Below the pieces are notes generated by a model. That model did not search any database and was not told where the DNA came from. It worked only from the letters and a program-made list of their open reading frames with translations. A DNA stretch of 19,791 bases from Bacteriovoracaceae bacterium UBA7317 (GTDB lineage Bacteria; Bdellovibrionota; Bacteriovoracia; Bacteriovoracales; Bacteriovoracaceae): assembly GCA_002474345.1 (NCBI GenBank), contig DKQD01000050.1:10719-30509 (forward strand), written 5' to 3'. This document shows positions 13,734 to 19,791 of this stretch, piece after piece; within the stretch, counting starts at the first letter, position 1; each line of letters begins with the position of its first letter. The position numbers and the translations under genes are program-made.

Positions 13734-14485
13734 AAGCTTTGAAAATTCTCCTTTTCAAAAAAAAGCTTTCTTTTATCCCATTTTATAGAATTCCTTTTTT
13801 CATCTTGAGTCTTGTACCGCCCTTTTCTATAACTTTTTAAATGAGGATCTAAAGCACATTTTATCTGAAAATTGACAATGCCAGCAAGACCATCAAGAAG
13901 TACCGTATCATCACTATTAGAAGATACTTCTGGGTATTCTCCTTTTCTCCAAGCTTTTAGAAAATAAAAAATAGATTCAATCGTTGAAAGACAAACTGGG
14001 GAAGGTTGATGTTTGATAGTGAATTGTGATCTTAGATCAGGCGAAGATGAAAAGGATAGCCTTGGAAGTCCATGCAACTTAGAATTCACCAGCATCATCT
14101 TTTTAGCACAAGGCCAGGTTCCATCCAGGATAAAAACAAGTGGTCGTTTCTTTCCACTTTTAATGAGTTTCGAAACTTCGGTAGGAATTTCTTTGTAATC
14201 CACTCTATAAGAAGATTCTCCCGGGTATAGTACAAAAGGGATAAAGCTATCATCATTTATAAGTTCGTTAAAACGTCTGCTTTCACTAAAATCTACCCCA
14301 ATAAGTATTTCAGAGTTTTTCAAGCACAAATGACTTATCCGCCCAGTTCCTGTTTTGTTTTTTTTAGCTTCTTTAGGATGCATCAATAATACAAAGCGGG
14401 TTGTTGTGTTGAAGGACTTTAAATCATGGCAAAAGCAACTCTTTGCCGGTTTATAGCAACTCCAGCACATTTCTCTCCCTGCCAT
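13730..14485 (-). CDS. DTW-domain protein, probable tRNA-uridine aminocarboxypropyltransferase
   Basis: DTW-domain enzymes transfer the 3-amino-3-carboxypropyl group of SAM onto tRNA uridine (acp3U), as shown for E. coli TapT. In 251 residues, a small Cys cluster (C7, C10, C17, C19: CWSCYKPAKSCFCH) that probably binds zinc is followed by LLMHPKE, TGTGR, the family motif region LDGTW (120-124) and the C-terminal LSTIES (166-171). Typical family length is about 200-250. It overlaps the preceding ArsC-like gene by 1 nt (TAATG) and the following DUF454 gene by 4 nt. The tRNA position modified cannot be read from sequence. A Lys/Arg-rich tail from 215 may help tRNA binding. Confidence 0.85.
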   Translation of the reverse strand: MAGREMCWSCYKPAKSCFCHDLKSFNTTTRFVLLMHPKEAKKNKTGTGRISHLCLKNSEILIGVDFSESRRFNELINDDSFIPFVLYPGESSYRVDYKEIPTEVSKLIKSGKKRPLVFILDGTWPCAKKMMLVNSKLHGLPRLSFSSSPDLRSQFTIKHQPSPVCLSTIESIFYFLKAWRKGEYPEVSSNSDDTVLLDGLAGIVNFQIKCALDPHLKSYRKGRYKTQDEKRNSIKWDKRKLFFEKENFQSL

Positions 14486-14823
14486 TACTGAAGGGACCTC
14501 AAAAATTCTTCATCAAATCCGATTTTTAAAATTTTGCCATTTTTTTCCACGATCGGCCTTGGAATTATAGATGAATTTTTAATTATTAAGCTTACTTTTT
14601 CATTATCACTGGCCTTTAAAAATTTGTCTTTAAATTTTCTAAAGGTTGTACCTCTTTTATTAACAGGCCAATCGTCTAAATGATTTTTCCAATTTAAAAT
14701 CTGATCCTTCGTAGGCGACATCTTTTTAAAGTCCACAAAAAGATAATTCACATTGCTTTCTTGAAGAATTTCCAATGTTTTTTTTACTTTGTCACAATTT
14801 GGTATTCCAAAAATATCAATCAT
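14485..14823 (-). CDS. ArsC/Spx-family thioredoxin-fold protein (YffB-like)
   Basis: The 112-residue protein has the ArsC-like fold pattern: an N-terminal strand, FGIPNCDKVKK with a single C10, YLFVDFKK, and the conserved IIPRPIVEKNGKIL (87-100), whose Arg is part of the oxyanion-binding site in arsenate reductases. True ArsC enzymes use additional arginines, and Spx regulators have CxxC; this protein has one Cys and resembles the YffB group, whose role may be glutathione-dependent thiol reduction. It sits between a methyltransferase (3 nt gap) and the DTW gene (TAATG overlap). Arsenate resistance should not be assumed, as no other ars gene is nearby. Confidence 0.8.
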   Translation of the reverse strand: MIDIFGIPNCDKVKKTLEILQESNVNYLFVDFKKMSPTKDQILNWKNHLDDWPVNKRGTTFRKFKDKFLKASDNEKVSLIIKNSSIIPRPIVEKNGKILKIGFDEEFLRSLQ

Positions 14824-14826
14824 TTC

Positions 14827-15477
14827 TTAATCCCTTTTTTCAAAAATAATGACAGAATTTTCATGCCTTGAAGATATTAAATGATCTCTCTCGGCAAGCC
14901 AATCAAAAGTAGCTTCAGAGAAAAAGCTCACATGCGTAAGGTCTCTAATATACCACCAATCAGAAAGTTCTCTTTCAAAAGGTCTAAGTTGTGTCATCAC
15001 GGCTAGAATCCCCTTAGGCTTTAAAAGAGACCACATTTTTTCCCATTCCCGTTCAGGGTTGGAAAAATGCTCAATCGCCTCAGAGCAAGTAATGACATCA
15101 TACTTAGTTTCCAACAAAGACTTTTCATTTTTGAAGAAAGGATCATAGCTTTTAAAATCATGACCTTTTTCCCCCATCATGAGTGCCAAAGTGCCAGAGG
15201 ACCCTGAGCCAAAATCAAGACCTTTCCAGGAAACACCGTCTAAGGCTTTATTTAAAAGAGGCACAGTCAAATTCATTAAAAACTCTTGATAATATGGATC
15301 ATCAGAGGAGTTGTTGTGTTTAGTATAGCGTTCGAGCTCATCAGAACTACTTAAGTGAAAAGAGCTTGGCACGAAGGTTAGTGAGCAGTATTCACAGAAG
15401 TAAAACTCTCTTCTCTTATTTTTTAGAACTAAAGAGTTTTGAGAGGATTTACATAGTGGACAATAATAAAGCGACAA
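14827..15477 (-). CDS. Class I SAM-dependent methyltransferase with N-terminal zinc ribbon
   Basis: A zinc-ribbon-like module comes first: CPLC (C6, C9) and CEYC (C28, C31). It is followed by a Rossmann methyltransferase: motif I GLDFGSGSSG (86-95), an acidic motif II SYDPFF, DVITCSEAIEHF as motif IV and LLKPKGILAVMTQL as motif V. The substrate is unknown; the architecture occurs in small-molecule and nucleic-acid methyltransferases. The first gene of the minus-strand operon. I place the start at TTG 15477 because AAGGG (15485-15489) is 7 nt away; TTG 15483 is in frame but only 1 nt from that site. No in-frame ATG precedes the cysteine motif. Confidence 0.8.
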   Translation of the reverse strand: MSLYYCPLCKSSQNSLVLKNKRREFYFCEYCSLTFVPSSFHLSSSDELERYTKHNNSSDDPYYQEFLMNLTVPLLNKALDGVSWKGLDFGSGSSGTLALMMGEKGHDFKSYDPFFKNEKSLLETKYDVITCSEAIEHFSNPEREWEKMWSLLKPKGILAVMTQLRPFERELSDWWYIRDLTHVSFFSEATFDWLAERDHLISSRHENSVIIFEKRD

Positions 15478-15528
15478 AACCAAGCCCTTAAATCAAATAA
15501 TTTTTATTTAGTTTACCCTTTTTTATCA

Positions 15529-15549
15529 TCTTCAACTTAACTTTGAAGA
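15529..15549. repeat. Short perfect inverted repeat in a divergent promoter region
   Basis: TCTTCAA (15529-15535) and TTGAAGA (15543-15549) are perfectly complementary around a 7-nt loop. The site lies between the divergent methyltransferase operon and the ABC-F gene. It could be an operator or leader hairpin; no T-run follows, so a terminator is unlikely. Confidence 0.35.
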
Positions 15550-15627
15550 AAAACAAGAGTACTATAAATCGCCCTCAAAAAGACAGGGTCCAATAAAAAC
15601 AACATTCAATTTGGTTTCTTACATATA

Positions 15628-17613
15628 ATGAATATTCTTTGTACATTAAAAAATTTAAATCTCTCCTTTGGGGCCAAAATTATCTTTAAAGATGCCTTTA
15701 TAACAGTCCATAAAGGCGAAAAAGTCGGTCTTATCGGCCCGAATGGTAAAGGGAAGAGTTGTTTATTTAACGTACTCTCTTCAAAGCTGGAGCCAGACCA
15801 TTCAAGCCCTCCTTTTACCTTCGACAAAGCAAAAGACTCAAAAGGTTTAGAAGGTGGTTTCTCTGTTTTTCTTGTACCTCAAGAAATTCCTCTTAAAGAG
15901 AACGATAATATCAATATTAAAAATTATATTTTTAGGTTTTATCCACAGCTAGAAGCAATTACAAGTGAGTTAGATTCAATTAACCTAAACCTTGAAAAAC
16001 CTTCATCTAATGAGGAAATTCAAAAACTTGTTAATCGACAAAAAACTCTTCTAGAAGACATGGAACACCAGCAGGGTTGGAGTATTATCCAGCTTTATGA
16101 AAACTATCTTAAATATTTTGGTCTAGAGGATTTTCAAAAAAAAGTTACCTCACTAAGTGGAGGTGAGAAAAAAAAGATCTTACTAAGTTTGGGATTATCT
16201 TCTCCAGCAGCCCTGATTTTATGGGATGAACCGACTAACCATTTAGACCTTGATACAATTAAACGATTTGAGGAAGAACTATCTACAGCAAATAAGACAT
16301 TTCTGATGATCTCTCATGACAGATACCTTCTTTCTAAATGCACTAGCAGAATTATTCATTTAAATAACGGTCAAATAGACTCCTTTTCTGGCAATTATTC
16401 AGACTATCTTGAACACCAGGAACTTAAAGAACAAGAGAGACAAAAACTTGCTGCCAAACTCAAAAACTCTCTTAAAAGAGAAACTGAGTGGATGAGGCAA
16501 GGTATAAAAGCTAGAGGCTGTAGAAGTAAAAAAAGAGTTGAAAATTTTCACAAACTATCTGAGTCTCTTCAGGAAATAAAAAGTCAGGCAAAAAAAGTGC
16601 TCAACCTTTCTGTTGAAGACTCAAAAAGAAAAACAAAAACTCTTATTGAAATGAAAAGTGCAGACTTTTCTTATGGAAGCACTCCACTGTTTCAGGGACT
16701 CTCTCTATCACTAAAAAAAGGAGATAAAATTGGATTATTAGGACCCAATGGATCTGGTAAGACAAGCCTTATGAAAATCATCATGGGTCAATTAGGGATT
16801 TTAAGCGGATCTATGAAAAGAGCAGAGGATATAAAGATTCAATACTTTTCTCAAGATAGAGATGAGTTATCCCCGGAAAAGACTCCTTTTGATATTTTAG
16901 GAGAAGGGACAGACTTTATCCACCTTCCTGATGAAAGCCGAATCCATGTTTCAAGCTACTTAAAAAAATTCCTATTCTCTCAAGACGACTTACACCGACC
17001 ATTAAAAACTTTTTCAGGGGGAGAAAGGAATAGACTCCAAATGGCCCTTAACCTTAAGAGGCCAGGTGATATATGGATTTTTGACGAACCTACTAACGAC
17101 CTCGACCTTGATACAATTCAAATTTTAGAAAAAGAGCTTAAAAAGTTCGGAGGCTCCCTCATTTTAATTAGTCATGATAGAACTTTTTTAAGTACCGTCA
17201 CAAATAAGGTTTGGCTTGTCCAAAAAAATAACATTGAAGTCTTTGTAGGCGGGTATGATCAGGTTGAACCCTACCTTGAAGCTGTCATTTTAGAACAACA
17301 GCTTTTAGAGGAAGACGAAGAAAAGAAAGAATCAAAGGAGGTTAAAAGAGACCAATTGGAAACCAAAGCCCCATCAAAAATAAAAATGACTAATAAAGAA
17401 AAATTAAGATTCAAAGTCATTGAAGATGAAATTCAAAATGAAGAAGTAAAATTAGAAAATGTTCAAGATAAACTTGCGCAATTTGATTATACTCTAATGA
17501 ACCAAAAAAAAAGCGAAGAGTTAAATCAACTAAACCAAAAGCAAGAAAAACTTGAAAACAAAATCCTTGAACTTTACGAAGAGTTTGAAAACCTTCAATC
17601 AAAAATTCCATAG
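15628..17613 (+). CDS. uup: ABC-F family ATPase, Uup type
   Basis: ABC-F proteins act on ribosomes, not as transporters; there are no membrane segments. Two ABC cassettes are complete. Cassette 1 has Walker A GPNGKGKS (37-44), signature LSGGE (176-180) and Walker B LILWDE (196-201). Cassette 2 has GPNGSGKT (372-379), FSGGE (462-466) and WIFDE (483-487). The interdomain linker (about 265-330) holds WMRQGIKARGCRSKKR, the basic element that reaches the peptidyl-tRNA site in this family. A C-terminal coiled coil (about 586-658) is the feature that separates Uup from EttA; in Uup it binds nucleic acid. The 661 residues fit Uup (about 635). No Shine-Dalgarno is visible before ATG 15628. Uup is a family-level call. 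Confidence 0.88.
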   Translation: MNILCTLKNLNLSFGAKIIFKDAFITVHKGEKVGLIGPNGKGKSCLFNVLSSKLEPDHSSPPFTFDKAKDSKGLEGGFSVFLVPQEIPLKENDNINIKNYIFRFYPQLEAITSELDSINLNLEKPSSNEEIQKLVNRQKTLLEDMEHQQGWSIIQLYENYLKYFGLEDFQKKVTSLSGGEKKKILLSLGLSSPAALILWDEPTNHLDLDTIKRFEEELSTANKTFLMISHDRYLLSKCTSRIIHLNNGQIDSFSGNYSDYLEHQELKEQERQKLAAKLKNSLKRETEWMRQGIKARGCRSKKRVENFHKLSESLQEIKSQAKKVLNLSVEDSKRKTKTLIEMKSADFSYGSTPLFQGLSLSLKKGDKIGLLGPNGSGKTSLMKIIMGQLGILSGSMKRAEDIKIQYFSQDRDELSPEKTPFDILGEGTDFIHLPDESRIHVSSYLKKFLFSQDDLHRPLKTFSGGERNRLQMALNLKRPGDIWIFDEPTNDLDLDTIQILEKELKKFGGSLILISHDRTFLSTVTNKVWLVQKNNIEVFVGGYDQVEPYLEAVILEQQLLEEDEEKKESKEVKRDQLETKAPSKIKMTNKEKLRFKVIEDEIQNEEVKLENVQDKLAQFDYTLMNQKKSEELNQLNQKQEKLENKILELYEEFENLQSKIP

Positions 17614-17706
17614 ATTTTTTGTCAATATTTTTATTAAATAACCAAAAAAACATATTACTTTAAGTTTTTACTAGATTCCACCGAAAAGATCGGAAAGGGG
17701 GAATTT

Positions 17707-18162
17707 ATGAAACAAAGGCCTTTAATTTATTGGTGTCTTTATTTTTTTTCCGGTCTTATCATTCTGTCCCTTGTCAACCCTCTTTTTTCTTCAAGGGCAC
17801 CCGCTGTTGATCCAATTATCGGTCTTTCAATTGATGAAGAAACTATCGTACCTTCAAACAGAGTTAAGGGATTTGATTTCAGATCAAGCCAACTTAAGAT
17901 TCTTCCTAAGAGTACAGATAAAGCTTTTGTAAAAAGTATCATTCAAATTTTTTCTCTCCTCTTTCTTCTGTCTCTTCCTTTTGCTCTCTGGAATAGAATT
18001 CTCATTAACTCTAAAGAGGATCCAAGAAAGCCTAATTTGAGATTGATAAAAGGAGGGAAAGAAAGTAATTACCAAAAAGAAAAAAGAACCGCCGATAGTA
18101 AAGATAGTACTGATGATGACAATCAAGACGATGGAAGCAGCAACAAAAAAAATGCCGCTTAG
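17707..18162 (+). CDS. Two-TM membrane protein of unknown function
   Basis: This 151-residue protein has a first hydrophobic helix at about 7-27 (IYWCLYFFSGLIILSLV), a polar loop of about 50 residues that would face the periplasm, and a second helix at about 76-96 (SIIQIFSLLFLLSLPFALW). The tail (100-151) is charged, first basic (RKPNLRLIKGGK) and then Asp-rich (DSTDDDNQDDG). No family is recognised. The ribosome site AAAGGGGG just before GAATTTATG is strong. It follows the ABC-F gene by 93 nt. Its stop overlaps the stop of the convergent exported-protein gene by 4 nt. Confidence 0.7.
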   Translation: MKQRPLIYWCLYFFSGLIILSLVNPLFSSRAPAVDPIIGLSIDEETIVPSNRVKGFDFRSSQLKILPKSTDKAFVKSIIQIFSLLFLLSLPFALWNRILINSKEDPRKPNLRLIKGGKESNYQKEKRTADSKDSTDDDNQDDGSSNKKNAA

Positions 18163-18803
18163 AAACGTTGCCACCCTTTTTTCTTTTTATAAAAGAACAG
18201 CTTAGTCGTAGGACCATGTTTAACAATAATTTCTTTAATTCCATCCCCATTACTGTCATACAAGCTTAAATCATATACCCTTCTATGATAGTAACCATTT
18301 CTTGGAGAAAACTCGTGCCAAAAAATGGGTCCTTTAAAGCTATTTAAAGTCTTTAAATTATTGTCTTCCCAAGTAAAAAAATAAAGCCGTCCTTTTCCTT
18401 CAAAGTTAAGAACATCTGTGAATCCATTATAAAAATAAACTATAAGAGTTTTTAAGTCTTTTGATAAAACACGCTGGGAAACTCTGAACACTTTGGAATC
18501 TTTTCCTAAGGAGTCTAACTTTTTAGAAAATATTTTCTCCTTATATTGATTAAAAAGGCTAAACCAATCCTCTCCATCTCTTTTTTCAACTCGAAAACTT
18601 TCTTTACCGGGAAGACCGTCCATCTCAATTTCATAGAAAGGCGATAAAGCATGCCAATGAACTCTTTTTTTTAGAACACTCTCACTAAAAGGCTTCTTTG
18701 CACCTTGGCCCATAAGGTCACGAAATAAGCGTTCATCTTGACACACAGCATTTGTAAAATTGAGGAAAAAAATTAAAATGACGTAAATAGATATTTTCTC
18801 CAT
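18159..18803 (-). CDS. Exported protein of unknown function with a Ca-binding-like DxNxDG loop
   Basis: The 214-residue protein begins with a signal peptide (MEKISIYVILIFFLNFTNA, probable cleavage near residue 19); the Cys at 21 lacks a good lipobox. The mature part is rich in beta-strand-like aromatic segments. Near the end, YDSNGDGIKEIIVKHG resembles the calcium-binding DxNxDG loop of VCBS/FG-GAP repeats, where a strand such as EIIV follows. Only one copy is clear, so no beta-propeller can be claimed. The family is not recognised. Likely periplasmic or outer-membrane associated. It is divergent from the 252-residue unknown gene. Confidence 0.7.
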   Translation of the reverse strand: MEKISIYVILIFFLNFTNAVCQDERLFRDLMGQGAKKPFSESVLKKRVHWHALSPFYEIEMDGLPGKESFRVEKRDGEDWFSLFNQYKEKIFSKKLDSLGKDSKVFRVSQRVLSKDLKTLIVYFYNGFTDVLNFEGKGRLYFFTWEDNNLKTLNSFKGPIFWHEFSPRNGYYHRRVYDLSLYDSNGDGIKEIIVKHGPTTKLFFYKKKKGWQRF

Positions 18804-18877
18804 AGCATAATTTTATTATAAAGATCAAAGAAGAACCTCTAGGGGCTTTTTTTTCCAATGCATAGCGCACTAAAATC

Positions 18878-18881
18878 GGAG
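18878..18881 (+). promoter_or_regulatory. Shine-Dalgarno that sets the start of the 252-residue unknown gene
   Basis: GGAG lies 6 nt before ATG 18888. The upstream in-frame ATG 18858 is preceded only by a T-run, so the downstream ATG is preferred. Confidence 0.6.
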
Positions 18882-18887
18882 TTTAAA

Positions 18888-19646
18888 ATGGATTTTTCCC
18901 TTGGCTATATAAAATCGAGCGAGAGAGTTCTTATAAGGCATTTTTCCAATCATAAAGAGCAAGATGAGTCCAAAACAATAGATATTATCAATTTAGAAGA
19001 AGAGTCTCTTCAGGGACTACTTTTTGACCCTGAGTTAAAAGAATCTCAAGAGTTTCTTGAGTCTCTTAAGAGCTATCATAAGTTTTATCCTATTGTTGAG
19101 AGTACTAATTTTGATGTAAACTACGATTCTTTTGAGATATCGACAAAAGAAGAGGTTTTGGATTCCTTTCATCAAATGTGGAGCCAATGGCTTCTCAGAA
19201 ATAATATTGGCTTACTGGACGAACTCTTTACCGTCATTGAGCACTTAAAAAAGTTGCTTCCCAACGATAGAGCAACCTTTTTTGAGGAGCTTTGGTTTAC
19301 CCTCAAATCTAACTTGGGAACCTCTTTTCTCAAGATTATTTATAATGATGTTCAAAATAGTGGTGAAAAATCAAAGAATCATCTTATTCAAATGAAAGTT
19401 GAGGGAAATCGGACTCCTGAAACCAGAGATGGGGGAGAATTTGAGAAAGCTCTTATGGAAAAATATAAAAGCCACTTTTCTGCAAAACTCGAACTAATTG
19501 AGTATGACTCCACTAAAGGCGAACTCCTTGCTACTGCAAGCATCAATAAAAGCCCAGTTATTATTATGGCCAAAACATACCAACTTACAAAAGTTCAAAA
19601 ATCGATCCTCACTTGCCTTTTAGAGGGTTTAAATTACCAATTATAA
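18888..19646 (+). CDS. Protein of unknown function, 252 residues
   Basis: I do not recognise a family. The protein is soluble: there is no signal peptide or membrane helix. An acidic N-terminal half leads to a predicted helical middle with aromatic-rich FHQMWSQWLLRN and FFEELWFTLKSNLG. The C-terminal region (about 195-252) alternates strands and ends with a hydrophobic helix (KVQKSILTCLLEGLN). The ATG at 18888 is chosen for its GGAG ribosome site; the longer frame would start at 18858. It is divergent from the exported-protein gene, sharing a short, very AT-rich upstream region, and lies 84 nt before the partial gene at the window edge. Codon use is like that of its neighbours. Confidence 0.7.
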   Translation: MDFSLGYIKSSERVLIRHFSNHKEQDESKTIDIINLEEESLQGLLFDPELKESQEFLESLKSYHKFYPIVESTNFDVNYDSFEISTKEEVLDSFHQMWSQWLLRNNIGLLDELFTVIEHLKKLLPNDRATFFEELWFTLKSNLGTSFLKIIYNDVQNSGEKSKNHLIQMKVEGNRTPETRDGGEFEKALMEKYKSHFSAKLELIEYDSTKGELLATASINKSPVIIMAKTYQLTKVQKSILTCLLEGLNYQL

Positions 19647-19730
19647 CGTTTTTTGCTTGCTCCCTTTAGCCCCTTTGGTTTAGTTATTCATTTTGAAGTC
19701 TTTCATACATAAAAAAATAGATTTCTTGGG

Positions 19731-19791
19731 ATGAGCTCAACAATGTGGGATTGGATAAAAAAATGTAGCGAATTAGAAAAGTCTGGTCAGA
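19731..19791 (+). CDS. 5' end of a gene cut by the window edge, possibly xdhC
   Basis: Only 20 codons are visible: MSSTMWDWIKKCSELEKSGQ. The segment MWDWIxxxxELxxxG resembles the N-terminus of XdhC/CoxI-type xanthine dehydrogenase accessory proteins, which usually begin with a Trp-Ile helix and a Gly before a beta strand. This is too short for a firm call. ATG 19743 (MWDWI) is an alternative start with similar support. If correct it would link to urate production and the allantoin genes at 11158-13346. No stop is reached. Confidence 0.4.
   Translation, partial: MSSTMWDWIKKCSELEKSGQ

Noticed and set aside
15624..15629. TATAAT overlapping the start codon of the ABC-F gene
   Set aside because: Used as a -10 box it would start transcription after the ATG, no in-frame start follows before the first ABC strand, and no -35 box is at the right distance. 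Probably chance in AT-rich DNA.
18831..18854. Terminator-like stretch with eight T residues before the 252-residue gene
   Set aside because: The candidate stem has two internal mismatches and a loop of four, and no plus-strand gene ends upstream of it.
1..19791. CRISPR arrays, insertion sequences, prophage or plasmid genes
   Set aside because: No regularly spaced repeats, transposase motifs, terminal inverted repeats or phage structural genes were seen on either strand.

Overview
The window is AT-rich with densely packed genes on both strands, and no insertion sequence, phage gene, CRISPR array or rRNA is visible. Several features suggest a Gram-negative bacterium: exported proteins with signal peptides, a small lipoprotein, glutathione reductase, and a large membrane-bound sensor protein ending in Hpt and CheA-type kinase modules. 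Overall style (low GC, secreted subtilase, many short envelope proteins) suggests the Bdellovibrionota, for example the Halobacteriovorax/Bacteriovorax group. That placement is inference; no marker gene fixes the taxon.

Layout from left to right. (1) 46-2281, plus strand: a translationally coupled trio with ATGA overlaps, made of a DEDDh exonuclease with a WYL-like tail, a small membrane protein and a KamA/EpmB-type radical SAM protein. A tRNA-Gly(GCC) gene follows, and its promoter lies in the 3' end of the radical SAM gene. (2) 2515-5282, plus: an MFS transporter and a secreted subtilisin-type protease, closed by a two-tier hairpin terminator at 5310-5360. (3) 5328-5462, minus: a 44-residue lipoprotein gene whose 3' end forms part of that terminator. 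(4) 5729-8695, plus: a 988-residue membrane sensor kinase with duplicated PAS-like units. (5) 8801-10156, plus: glutathione reductase with its own promoter. (6) 10178-11030, minus: pyroglutamyl peptidase and, downstream, a candidate 41-residue membrane peptide. (7) 11158-13346, plus: a urate-catabolism pair, an allantoinase/OHCU-decarboxylase fusion followed by 5-hydroxyisourate hydrolase. (8) 13350-15477, minus: a tight four-gene operon of methyltransferase, ArsC/Spx-like protein, DTW-domain tRNA modification enzyme and DUF454 membrane protein. (9) 15628-18162, plus: an ABC-F ATPase of the Uup type and a two-TM membrane protein. (10) 18159-18803, minus: an exported protein of unknown function. 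(11) 18888-19791, plus: a 252-residue unknown protein and the first 20 codons of a gene that may be xdhC.

The most coherent pathway is urate degradation. 5-Hydroxyisourate hydrolase makes OHCU, the decarboxylase domain converts it to S-allantoin, and the allantoinase domain of the same polypeptide opens it to allantoate, so two consecutive steps are fused. No urate oxidase is in the window; if the right-edge fragment is xdhC, xanthine dehydrogenase genes may lie just outside. The least expected finding is the compact lipoprotein gene at 5328-5462.
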